Shown here in pieces: positions 1 through 7,589 of a stretch of DNA of 64,000 bases (position 1 is the stretch's first letter; each line of letters opens with the position of its first letter). The DNA comes from Stenotrophomonas bentonitica (lineage in GTDB: Bacteria; Pseudomonadota; Gammaproteobacteria; Xanthomonadales; Xanthomonadaceae). The notes beneath the pieces were generated by a model. It saw nothing but the letters and a program-made list of their open reading frames with translations. It made no database searches and had not been told where the DNA came from. The translations under genes and the position numbers were made by a program. Where the stretch lies: NCBI RefSeq assembly GCF_013185915.1, contig NZ_JAAZUH010000002.1, forward strand, positions 434,001-498,000, read 5' to 3'.

Positions 1-1218
1 ACTCCACACTGGGGCAGAAGTTGCGCTGGTGCATCGAGAGAATTGCTGTTCAACACCATTGCGTTCGCCATAGGTGTAAATGGGACACGCAACGGATGTG
101 GCGCGCTGCATGCGTCCAGGCGCACAGCAGGTGCCCGTTGTTGTGCACGACGCGCTGCATGTGCTTGTCATCGTCTGCCATTCACCCCATTCCTTTGTTC
201 CATCCGCTTTGCAATTGCGGTAGCGCTCACGAATGATGCTTCCGCCTTGACCAGCAGGACAGGTAGTCGTTTCCGTGCCTTTGTCCGTTGCAGGGTCAAA
301 TTCGCACGTTGTTTGAGGTGGCGCCGGATCGATGCATTTCCGAGTAACAGGCGTCCATGCTCCCCATTGTTGACTTGGACATGCGCGGGTGCGCCCTTCA
401 ACGACAAATCCAATTTGATTGCTTGGACAGTTCGATACGCGCTGTTCGTTGATTGGCGTGCAGATGGATTGTGGGACTTGCGGATCAATGACGAGTACAG
501 GCGCAGCATTGGCCGCGCATGTGTTGCTGGTGGTCACCCACGATGTCCATTGGCGACTAGGGCAGGTCGTCGCAGGGCATGTGGCGTTGCGCCGTTGGGT
601 AATGGAACCGCTGGCGTTGTCCTCGCACGCTAAAGTTTGGGTTTCGATTGTGGGCGAACACTCACAAGCAGACATGTCTGTTGCTTGAGTCGAAACATTT
701 TTATTTGTGTAGCGAAACAGAACTTCATTGCGATCACGTGTGGCGCATTGCGTAGCCAGCAAGTCCTCACGCAATTTGGAGTATGGCTTTTGCACTTCCA
801 CACTGTTGATGCGGACAAAATCCGCCGAGCGGGCCAGTGCTGTTGCCAACTTCACACACGATCCATTTGGTACGGCTTGATAAACCAAGTCAATTGAGTC
901 GTTGGTTCCAAAAGCTGTACCGGGTTGCACAATGGCCGAGGCGCCAATGCTTGATGGCGTGTCCAATGTGTCGTTGTGCACAATGAATTTTGAGTTGTAC
1001 GTGCTTTCAAGTGTCGCCGTGGACAAGCCGGCGTACGAAGGTTGCAGCACATAGAGATCCGTGAGCGATTGAACGATTTGGCCTGCACGTGTTTGTTCTG
1101 TGCGGATCGCAGCCATTGAAGCTGATGGCTTGAACATCTTATATGTCAACGCCCCCAGTCCGACAATAAGCGCCATGACCAGGGTCAATTCAATCAAATT
1201 AAATCCTCTTTGTCTCAT
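1..1218 (-). CDS. Prepilin-like protein with tandem Cys/Trp modules (partial, C-terminus off window)
   Basis: Reading leftward from ATG at 1218, 406 codons stay open to the first base, so the C-terminus is missing. A strong GGAGGG lies just upstream of the start. The N-terminus has a class III prepilin signature (RQRGFNLIEL, cleavage expected after Gly5, Glu at mature +5) followed by a hydrophobic helix, so it should be processed by a prepilin peptidase and enter a type IV pilus or pseudopilus. From about residue 200 the protein consists of roughly four diverged cysteine-rich modules of about 45-50 residues. In the first three the order is Cys, Cys, Gly/Arg, Cys, Trp-x-x-Trp, Cys; the fourth is cut by the edge. 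Codon use is visibly AT-richer than in the genes after 3.4 kb, suggesting horizontal transfer. The module fold is not identified; it resembles thrombospondin type 1 repeats only in outline. Confidence 0.72.
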   Translation of the reverse strand, partial: MRQRGFNLIELTLVMALIVGLGALTYKMFKPSASMAAIRTEQTRAGQIVQSLTDLYVLQPSYAGLSTATLESTYNSKFIVHNDTLDTPSSIGASAIVQPGTAFGTNDSIDLVYQAVPNGSCVKLATALARSADFVRINSVEVQKPYSKLREDLLATQCATRDRNEVLFRYTNKNVSTQATDMSACECSPTIETQTLACEDNASGSITQRRNATCPATTCPSRQWTSWVTTSNTCAANAAPVLVIDPQVPQSICTPINEQRVSNCPSNQIGFVVEGRTRACPSQQWGAWTPVTRKCIDPAPPQTTCEFDPATDKGTETTTCPAGQGGSIIRERYRNCKADGTKEWGEWQTMTSTCSASCTTTGTCCAPGRMQRATSVACPIYTYGERNGVEQQFSRCTSATSAPVWS

Positions 1219-1511
1219 TGACCCTCCGTAAAATAATCTCAATTGAAATTACATTACGGGGCTTTTTACTTTTGGCAAGCTGTGGCAATTGAAACCCATC
1301 AAGCAATTGCCAATTGCAGAGTCAATTACAAAACCTCCGCATGGTCACACAAGCGATCATCGGGTGTTCGTTGTGTCCACGGGGAAACGGCCGTTGAAGA
1401 CTTAAGAGTGAGGCGGGGGCGTCTTAAGACAGGTTGGGACACGAGGGGGCAGAACCTGTGTCCATTGTGTGTCCATGGGGAGTTTAGCTGGACACAGCGG
1501 CGGTGAAAGCC
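1219..1511. other. AT-richer non-coding stretch at the putative mobile-element end
   Basis: No convincing gene is seen between the prepilin start and the truncated mutS fragment. The stretch carries the leader and presumably the promoter of the prepilin gene, several CAATTG palindromes around 1281-1318, and four copies of the octamer TGTGTCCA or its complement toward the right end. Composition resembles the prepilin gene rather than the chromosome to the right. Confidence 0.5.
1372..1496. repeat. TGTGTCCA octamer repeats, three direct and one inverted copy
   Basis: TGTGTCCA occurs at 1372-1379, 1457-1464 and 1468-1475 on the plus strand. Its exact complement TGGACACA is at 1489-1496, forming a perfect 8-bp inverted repeat with the third copy across a 13-base spacer. 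Clustered short direct and inverted repeats beside an insertion junction are typical of integrase or excisionase arm-binding sites, but that role is inferred. Confidence 0.5.
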
Positions 1512-1598
1512 TTACAGTGCAAGCACTTTGAGGGTATCCGCAACCACACGCGAATAGTGCTTCATCAGCGGGGTGTGTTCGGCGGGCTTCTGGGTCAC
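1512..1598 (-). pseudogene. mutS: Truncated 5' end of mutS (28 codons)
   Basis: From a GTG at 1598 the minus strand reads MTQKPAEHTPLMKHY and then diverges, stopping with TAA at 1512-1514. EHTPLMK followed one residue later by Tyr, eight residues from the start, matches the well conserved N-terminus of proteobacterial MutS. The following MutS residues, ending in the FFRMGDFYELF mismatch-recognition motif, are absent. The likeliest reading is that an element inserted after about codon 15 and supplies the last 13 codons and stop. A TACAAT hexamer at 1631-1636 (minus) could be the original mutS -10 box. Whether an intact mutS lies left of the window cannot be seen. The match is short, so this is a moderate-confidence call. 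Confidence 0.55.
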
Positions 1599-1633
1599 GC
1601 GGGGTCCATCGGGGCAGGCGGGTCCCCCCTATT

Positions 1634-1656
1634 GTAGAGCCACGCCCTGCGTGGCT
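1634..1656 (+). repeat. GTAG (SMAG-type) REP palindrome
   Basis: GTAG is followed by an imperfect hairpin with stem AGCCACGC/GCGTGGCT, the architecture of Stenotrophomonas GTAG elements. It lies in the 193-bp gap (1599-1791) between the mutS fragment and the barstar-like gene, where no other gene is seen. Confidence 0.7.
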
Positions 1657-1791
1657 GGGCCCTGCGCTGATCCCCTTGGTGCCGCTTCCTGCGATTTCAT
1701 GGGAAGCAAAAAGAAACCGGGGCCCGTCACTCACGTAAAGCGTGTGAGGAGGGGAGCTGATCCGGGTGTGTGGATCCATTGTATCCCCGGG

Positions 1792-2196
1792 TCAGCCAGT
1801 CAACACCGTGATGCGGGGATGGGCCGCAAAGACGTCCATGACAATCTGGAAGAAAGTCAGGCCTTTTCCAGCCTCCAGCGCCTGCAACTGACCCGCGATG
1901 AGCGGTCGGTTGAACCTGTCGTTTCCATCCAGCTTGGCCTGCAGCCAGGCACGGGTGGTCTCCACACCGAGCGAGTTGCGGCTGTGCTCGATGTCTTTCC
2001 AGATCAAAGTGGCGCCTGCGTGCCCGGCCAACACCCCATAGCCGCCGTAAAGCATGTCATCCAGCGCATCCAGGCTGTGCCCGAGCTGCCAGTCCTCGTT
2101 GGCCATGAAGAGGCGGTTGATCTCCACGTAGAAGCTGGGGATGTCGTGTACGGCGCCGCCCTCGAGAACCAGCACCAGTGGATCCTGGCTTGTCAT
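1792..2196 (-). CDS. Barstar-like (barnase inhibitor) family protein
   Basis: A 134-residue protein. Barstar-family features are an N-terminal beta strand (VLVLEGG), the helix and loop pattern YVEINRLFM..W.LG.SLDALDDMLYGG, and a C-terminal HPRITV strand. Barstars are small intracellular inhibitors that plug the active site of a secreted guanyl-specific ribonuclease. The ATG at 2196 is preferred because AGGA precedes it at good spacing; the frame stays open to an ATG at 2295, and the extra 33 residues do not look like family sequence. No ribonuclease gene is adjacent, so the partner and real target are unknown. It sits next to the putative element junction. Confidence 0.72.
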   Translation of the reverse strand: MTSQDPLVLVLEGGAVHDIPSFYVEINRLFMANEDWQLGHSLDALDDMLYGGYGVLAGHAGATLIWKDIEHSRNSLGVETTRAWLQAKLDGNDRFNRPLIAGQLQALEAGKGLTFFQIVMDVFAAHPRITVLTG

Positions 2197-2309
2197 TAGG
2201 TCCTGCCCATCGGAGTGGGGACAACGAAGTGCTTCCTGAGGCTTCCAATTCAGACCACCACCAACCGGGCACGATTCGGTGTCGGTTAGCTGCATGATCC
2301 CAGGATACG

Positions 2310-2333
2310 AAAAAGCCCCTGCGTGGGGGCTTT
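2310..2333 (-). terminator. Rho-independent terminator, leftward
   Basis: On the minus strand AAAGCCCC pairs with GGGGCTTT across a short loop and is followed by a T run (plus-strand A run 2309-2314). It ends the leftward DUF6338/small-peptide unit and insulates the barstar-like gene. Confidence 0.7.
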
Positions 2334-2346
2334 AATCGATACCGCG

Positions 2347-2481
2347 CTAAGGCTTCTTCGGCGGTGGCGGCGGGTTCGGCGGCGGAGCAGGACGACCACT
2401 CCGGGCAGGGGAGTTGGCATTGTCAAAAACATGCTGTCTCCCAGGGGGAGGCGGGTTAGACCCCTTTCGCAGATTTGTCAT
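2347..2481 (-). CDS. Small proline-rich peptide, 44 residues, unknown function
   Basis: Starts at ATG 2481 and stops with TAG at 2347-2349. Its Shine-Dalgarno AAGGAG overlaps the last codons and stop of the DUF6338 gene, ten bases from the ATG, which is strong evidence for translational coupling. The peptide is charged at the start (MTNLRKG) and very proline-rich: a PPPP run near residue 10 and a C-terminal PPPNPPPPPKKP tail. No domain is recognised. The tail could be a disordered spacer or a ligand for proline-binding modules. A terminator follows immediately. Confidence 0.55.
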   Translation of the reverse strand: MTNLRKGSNPPPPGRQHVFDNANSPARSGRPAPPPNPPPPPKKP

Positions 2482-2488
2482 CTTCGGT

Positions 2489-3082
2489 TCACTCCTTGGG
2501 GAACACCTCGACCCAACGTACGTCGGTCGCGTGGATAATTATGCCATCAAGCTTGGCGAGGTCTACAACGTCTCCAGCGTCGTCGATCCAGGCGGGCTGC
2601 TGTATGTAAAACTGACCAGTGGCGGGACTCGTAGGCCATTCTTTTGGCCAGCCAGTAAGGCGTCTTCCGTCTTGCAGCTGCAGGACTATGTACGCGGGAT
2701 TAGAGTCTAAGACACAGAACCACTCGCTTGGGTGTGAGGTGCGGGAAGTAAACACGCGGCTCCTTAACCATGAATGGAACGTGTCCTTGTTGACAGCGGC
2801 TGCGACCGCAATTCCGAGCGCAGCTGCGACGGCGATTGACCATACCGTTTGGCTCTCGTTGGTCCAAAGGCCGAAGCTCCAGACTATTCCGCAAGCGAGA
2901 AGTGCCGCTTTGACTAGAGCCGTGATGCCTTGGACCACAAAGGTAAACACGAGCGCTTCAACTGTGCGCTCGAACTGGCTAGGTTTTGGGTGTGAAGTAA
3001 GTCCATAGAAGATCCAGGCTGAGAGAAATCCTGGCAGCAGGAACATGAGAAGAGGTGTTGCCTGCGAAAACAAGTTGTCCAT
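2489..3082 (-). CDS. DUF6338-like membrane protein
   Basis: A 197-residue protein. Hydrophobic segments lie at about residues 8-27, 44-70 and 78-96, followed by a soluble C-terminal half with short strand-like stretches (YIVLQLQDGRRLTGW, WVEVF). The N-terminal membrane helix, the FERTVEALVF motif and the C-terminal ligand-like beta domain resemble the DUF6338 family, whose function is unknown. It is translationally coupled to the 44-residue peptide downstream. Base composition is lower in GC than the genes after 3.4 kb, consistent with an accessory region. Family assignment is from memory of the pattern and is moderate. Confidence 0.6.
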   Translation of the reverse strand: MDNLFSQATPLLMFLLPGFLSAWIFYGLTSHPKPSQFERTVEALVFTFVVQGITALVKAALLACGIVWSFGLWTNESQTVWSIAVAAALGIAVAAAVNKDTFHSWLRSRVFTSRTSHPSEWFCVLDSNPAYIVLQLQDGRRLTGWPKEWPTSPATGQFYIQQPAWIDDAGDVVDLAKLDGIIIHATDVRWVEVFPKE

Positions 3083-3395
3083 TGTCCCTCAATAGTCCTT
3101 GATGGTCGGCCTGGTCATGTCAGACGGGCGCGGATAAGAGCCAGTGCGCGGGGGTCTTACCACTCGCAACTAGCGTGCTTCAAGGACGAAGCAGGGGCGA
3201 TATCTGATTGCGACATCATGGGGGCGGGAGCTCGATAATTGGTCGGAGCTTCGGCCAAGGATGTCGGAAACAACTGGCGCGGCTGTTCCTGTAGCTACAA
3301 CCGTATATGGGAATCGCCAACGGTTATTTAACTGCGGCGTTGCGGCATGGAAGAGTGGGCTTCTGTTCACGATCCGCCCCGGAGACCGCTCGCCC
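3083..3395. other. Intergenic region, divergent promoters expected
   Basis: Lies between the leftward DUF6338 gene and the rightward OsmC-TonB-DUF1684 operon, so promoters in both directions are expected. No clear -35/-10 pair could be picked. The 90-codon minus-strand frame here (3442-3170) overlaps the following gene and shows no domain. Confidence 0.4.
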
Positions 3396-4589
3396 ATGTC
3401 CATCGCCCGCTCCATGTCGCCGCTCAAGGTTATCGGTGCCACCGCACTGTCTGCAATGCTGCTGTTGGCGGCCCCACTGGCGTTTTCTGCTGAAGAAGGC
3501 GCCTCGCCGCTGCGTGCCTACCTCGCCGCCAAGCACGATGCCATCCAGGCGCAGTCGGCGAGACCGGCCACGCCCACCGCCATCCATGCGAAGGTCACCG
3601 CCGAAAGCCGCTCGGGCGTGCGTCGCCTGCGGATCGGGCCGACCGGGGAGTTCCAGTACATCAGCGACAGCGGTCGCGACTACGCGGGCTACAACCTCGG
3701 GGCCGGCTCCTGGGACTCGCTGGTGGGCACGCTGGCCAGTGCCGTGGCCGACGAGTACATCGTGCAGGCGGCGGCGCAGAGCGTGCCGCTGGATGGGCTG
3801 GACGTGGTGTTCACCAGCATTCCCGAGCGCAAGAGCGAAACCCTGGCCTACCCGAACAACCTTTCCTACGTGGCCTACATCGACTCACCGGCCACCGATG
3901 CGCAGTTGCAGGCCCTCAAGCGCGCCGTGCACGCGAACTCCTCGGCCATCGACCTGGTCACCCGGCCGCAGCAGGTCAGCCATGCCGAGGTGGAGTACGT
4001 CCACAGTGCGGCCACGCGCGATCCGTCGCTGCCGCCGGGCCTGCGCGATTTCATCACTGAAGAGAAGCGCCCGGCGGTGCTCGCCCGGCAGGTAAAGCCA
4101 GCCGCCGGCAAGCCCAAGCCCGCCGGCCAGGAACCGCTGGTGGCGCGTGCGCATGTAGAGCCGCATACCGGCCTGCGCCAGGTGTTCCTGGGCAAGGACG
4201 GCTACCACCAGCAGCAGCACGACAGCGCGCCCGAGCTGCTGGGCTATGGGCTCGCCCCGACCGTTGAGGAACACCTGCTCGGTGTCACCGGCACCTGCCT
4301 GACCCACATCTTCGAGGTGCAGGCCGCCTCGCGGAACGTGCTGCTGGATTCGCTTGAACTCACCGTGGATGGCCAGGTGAGCCCGCGCTTTGGCAGCAAC
4401 GTCACTTCGCCGGCCCGCTTCAGCGGCATCACGTACAAGGTGCGGATCGAGTCGCCGGCGTCGGAGCAGGAGATCGACGCGCTGCGCCAGTCGGTCGAAG
4501 CCACGTGCCCGCTGTACAACCTGGTCAAGGACGAACAGAAGCTGGAAGGCAGCATCGTGCGAGGCGCGTATGCAGAAGCCGCGCGCTGA
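3396..4589 (+). CDS. Exported tandem OsmC-like protein
   Basis: A 397-residue protein starting at ATG 3396 with GGAG upstream; the longer frame from 3261 lacks a ribosome site. A signal peptide (about residues 1-31, ending AFSA) points to export. Two OsmC-like halves follow. The C-terminal half has the family pattern EEHLLGVTGTCLTHI and SVEATCPLYNLV, with Cys301 and Cys371 seventy residues apart, close to the spacing of the peroxidatic and resolving cysteines in OsmC/Ohr. The N-terminal half (about 75-200) keeps the helix-strand layout but lacks both cysteines; these are the only two cysteines in the protein. OsmC/Ohr proteins are normally cytosolic thiol peroxidases, so a periplasmic duplicated form is unusual. 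The gene overlaps the TonB receptor by 20 bases. Peroxidase activity is inferred. Confidence 0.72.
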   Translation: MSIARSMSPLKVIGATALSAMLLLAAPLAFSAEEGASPLRAYLAAKHDAIQAQSARPATPTAIHAKVTAESRSGVRRLRIGPTGEFQYISDSGRDYAGYNLGAGSWDSLVGTLASAVADEYIVQAAAQSVPLDGLDVVFTSIPERKSETLAYPNNLSYVAYIDSPATDAQLQALKRAVHANSSAIDLVTRPQQVSHAEVEYVHSAATRDPSLPPGLRDFITEEKRPAVLARQVKPAAGKPKPAGQEPLVARAHVEPHTGLRQVFLGKDGYHQQQHDSAPELLGYGLAPTVEEHLLGVTGTCLTHIFEVQAASRNVLLDSLELTVDGQVSPRFGSNVTSPARFSGITYKVRIESPASEQEIDALRQSVEATCPLYNLVKDEQKLEGSIVRGAYAEAAR

Positions 4590-7584
4590 GAGCGGGCTGG
4601 TGCGCCGCAGCCCACGCGGCCTGCCGTGGCGACGCAGCCATCTGGCGCTGGCGTTGTGCACGCTGCTGGCGCCGGTGGGCGAGGCTGCCGAGCCGGCCGA
4701 GGAAAGCACTGCGTCGGCCTCGCAGACCCAGGGCTCCAACGCCCGGTTGCTGGACAAGGTCTCGGTGCTCGGTTCGCAGATCGCCGGGGGCGGCGCGCAG
4801 GCCGCGCTGCCGGTGGTCGCGGTGGACCGTGAGCAGATCGACGCCACGGCGGCGACCAACGGCAACGAGCTGTTCCGCAGCCTGCCGCAGTTCGGCGATG
4901 TGGCCATCACCGAGAAGGGCACCACCAATGCAGGCCGCAACTCCAACGTTGCGCGCGGCGATGTCGGCTCGGTGAACCTGCGCAACCTGGGCTCCAAGTA
5001 CACGCTCCTGCTGGTCAACGGCCGCCGTACCGTGCAGCACCCGATCAGCAACAGCGGCGACGACACCACCTACAACGCCAACGCGATTCCGGTATTCGGC
5101 CTGGAACGGGTCAACCTGCTGCTGGATGGCGCGTCGTCAATCTACGGCTCCGACGCCATCGCAGGCGTTGTCGACCTGGTGATGCCGAGCAACCTGGCCG
5201 ATGGTGGTGGGATCAAACTGAACTACGGCAAGGTCACCGACGGCCACCGGGAAGACGTGTCGCTGGAAGGGTACTTCGGCAGCGACTTTTCCGGAGGGCG
5301 TGGCAACCTGTCGGTGCTGTACGGCTTCTCGAAGCGCACCGCACAGTTGAATTCCGACGCCTGGTTCACCGCCACCGATGGCCGCCGTCCCCTCGGCGAC
5401 GGCACCAGCGTGCCGGACCCGAACGGCACCACCGGCTTCAGCACGCGTACCCCCTGGGGCCACTTCGAGACCTACACCGGTGGCCGCCGTACAGGCAGCT
5501 GGTACGTCAACCCGACCACGGGTGCCTTGACCAGCGGGTCGGTGCCGACGCGTTACCACTACGATTCTGCGGCCGAGCCGGGCATCACTTCGTCGCCGGC
5601 GATCCGCAAGGGCAACGTGTTTGCCACTGGCCGCTACGACCTGACCGACAACCTGCAGCTGTTCGGCGAACTCGCCTATTACCGTGCCAGCTCCGAGTCC
5701 TGGGTGAGCAGCGAGTCTGGATTCGGCGGGGATGGCTTCCTGTTGCACATCCGCCCGGACGCGTACTGGGTGCCGCAGTCGCTGCGCGGTGCCGAGGCAA
5801 TCCGGCTGCTCAACTACCAGTTCGCCGATTCCGGTATTCGAAAGGTCAAGGTGGACAACGACCAGTCGCGCTTCCTGCTGGGTGTGCGCGGCTGGACCGA
5901 GGGCGGCTGGAACTGGGAGAGCGCGCTGCTGTACTCGCGTGCGCGCAGCACCGACACCCAGCAGGGCGGGCTGACCGATGCCTTCATCGAAGCGGTGAAC
6001 CGCACTGATGCCAGTGCCTACAATCCGTTCAGTGGCGGCGACCCGGCCAGCATCCGGGTCGGCGATGCCACGCCGTACGACACCTCGTCGTTCATCGGCG
6101 AAGCCACCCGCGAAGGGACGGCGGAACTGGCATTGTGGGACTTCAAGATCAACCGTTCCGACCTGTTGAGCTGGTACGCGGGTGACATTGGCATGGCGGC
6201 GGGCGTTGAGTACCGCTATGAGAGCCGCACCGACGACCGCGATGACAACATCGACGGCAGCAACCCCTACACGGACTGGTACACCGGCACCGTCGCGCGC
6301 AGCAATTTTTTCACCCATAGCCCGCGACCGGATGTCCACGGCAGCCGCAACGTCAAGTCGGCGCTGATCGAGTTCGCGGTACCGCTGGTCTCGCCCGCGC
6401 AGAACGTACCGTTCGTGCAGTCGCTGGATATACAGCTCGCTGGCCGCTGGGAGGACTACAGCGATGCCGGGCAGGTCGCCAAGCCGAAACTGGCGGCGGC
6501 GTGGAAGGTTAACGACAGCGTGCTGCTGCGCGGTTCGGTGAGTGGTGGCTTCCGCGCGCCTGGCCTGGAACTGGTCAACTCGCCACCGACCTATGGGTTC
6601 GGCTTCAACAACGATGCGATCCGCTGCCATGCGCTGATTGCCAAGGGCGCGCAGCCCGATTACAGCGCCTGCTTGAATGCCTTCAGCAGCGGCTCGGTGG
6701 TGAAGCCGTCGGTAAGCGCGGTGACCTCCTACGGTGAGGATGTCAAGCCGGAAACCACGAAGCAGTCGTCGTGGGGCGTAGTGTTCGAGCCGCGGTTCGT
6801 GCCCGAACGCTTCGGCACGATCAGCCTGAGCGTGGATGCGTGGCGGGTGAAGGTCGAGAATCCGATCAGCACGCTGGGCGATGAGCTGCTCTACGACGCT
6901 TACCTGCGCGTGGTGGAGGGCAGCAGCAATCCGAACGTGGTGCGCGCTGCGGTGACCGCCGAGGACATTGCGCAGTTCGAAGGTTCGGGTCTGGCGCCGG
7001 CCGGCGTGGTGACGCATGTCTACAACCGCTACCAGAACCGCAATCCGCTGACGGCCTCGGGCGTGGATTACAACTTCAACTGGCGCCTGACCGGCACCGC
7101 ATGGGGCAACTTCGCCTTCCTGCTCAGTGCCAGCCAGCTCAGGGAGTACACCCAGCAGAAGCCGGCCGAGGTGCAGCTGGTGGCAGCGGCCATCGCCAGC
7201 GGGCAGCTGAACATCATCGCGCCGGACCTGGGTGCGGCCAACGAAGTGGGCATCAATGGCGCCAAGCCAGAATGGCGGGCCAGCGCCACCCTGATCTGGA
7301 ACCTGCAGGACTGGACGGTGCGCCTGCGCGACGACTACATCGACAGCGTGACCGCCGGTGCCTATGCCGACCGCACCCCGTTCGTGGTCGGCTCCACCCA
7401 GCGCTGGACGCTGTCGGTGAAGAAGGAGTTCACCCAGGGCGCGCTCTCGGGCGCGGCGGTGGAAGTGGGCGCAAGAAACCTGTTCGACAAGGAACCGCCG
7501 CTCAATGCCTCCGGCAACTACCTGAGCGCGCTGCACGAAACCTACGGACGTTACCTCTACTTCGGCATTTCCAAAAACTGGTGA
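4570..7584 (+). CDS. TonB-dependent outer-membrane receptor
   Basis: A 1004-residue protein from ATG 4570, with GAGG upstream inside the preceding gene. A long cationic signal sequence ends near EAAEPAEE. The plug domain shows the usual pattern (NELFRSLPQFGD, NLRNLGSKYTLLLVNGRR, VNLLLDGASSIYGSDAIAGVVDLV), and the barrel ends in a C-terminal aromatic residue (ISKNW) as expected for BAM recognition. Large receptors of this kind are abundant in Xanthomonadaceae and import iron chelates, carbohydrates or other scarce molecules; the substrate here is unknown. Tight coupling to the OsmC-like gene and the following DUF1684 lipoprotein suggests a shared substrate. Confidence 0.9.
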   Translation: MQKPRAESGLVRRSPRGLPWRRSHLALALCTLLAPVGEAAEPAEESTASASQTQGSNARLLDKVSVLGSQIAGGGAQAALPVVAVDREQIDATAATNGNELFRSLPQFGDVAITEKGTTNAGRNSNVARGDVGSVNLRNLGSKYTLLLVNGRRTVQHPISNSGDDTTYNANAIPVFGLERVNLLLDGASSIYGSDAIAGVVDLVMPSNLADGGGIKLNYGKVTDGHREDVSLEGYFGSDFSGGRGNLSVLYGFSKRTAQLNSDAWFTATDGRRPLGDGTSVPDPNGTTGFSTRTPWGHFETYTGGRRTGSWYVNPTTGALTSGSVPTRYHYDSAAEPGITSSPAIRKGNVFATGRYDLTDNLQLFGELAYYRASSESWVSSESGFGGDGFLLHIRPDAYWVPQSLRGAEAIRLLNYQFADSGIRKVKVDNDQSRFLLGVRGWTEGGWNWESALLYSRARSTDTQQGGLTDAFIEAVNRTDASAYNPFSGGDPASIRVGDATPYDTSSFIGEATREGTAELALWDFKINRSDLLSWYAGDIGMAAGVEYRYESRTDDRDDNIDGSNPYTDWYTGTVARSNFFTHSPRPDVHGSRNVKSALIEFAVPLVSPAQNVPFVQSLDIQLAGRWEDYSDAGQVAKPKLAAAWKVNDSVLLRGSVSGGFRAPGLELVNSPPTYGFGFNNDAIRCHALIAKGAQPDYSACLNAFSSGSVVKPSVSAVTSYGEDVKPETTKQSSWGVVFEPRFVPERFGTISLSVDAWRVKVENPISTLGDELLYDAYLRVVEGSSNPNVVRAAVTAEDIAQFEGSGLAPAGVVTHVYNRYQNRNPLTASGVDYNFNWRLTGTAWGNFAFLLSASQLREYTQQKPAEVQLVAAAIASGQLNIIAPDLGAANEVGINGAKPEWRASATLIWNLQDWTVRLRDDYIDSVTAGAYADRTPFVVGSTQRWTLSVKKEFTQGALSGAAVEVGARNLFDKEPPLNASGNYLSALHETYGRYLYFGISKNW

Positions 7585-7589
7585 ACGAC

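Noticed and set aside
1512..1598. C-terminal remnant of a tyrosine recombinase (MKHYSRV looks like a catalytic Tyr region)
   Set aside because: The preceding residues match the MutS N-terminus better, and the peptide begins with a start codon; no other recombinase motif is present.
1402..1779. 125-residue minus-strand frame covering the mutS fragment and GTAG element
   Set aside because: No ribosome site, runs through a palindrome and is in a different frame from the MutS-like residues.
3170..3442. 90-residue minus-strand frame before the OsmC-like gene
   Set aside because: Overlaps the start and signal peptide region of the rightward gene and shows no domain or ribosome site.
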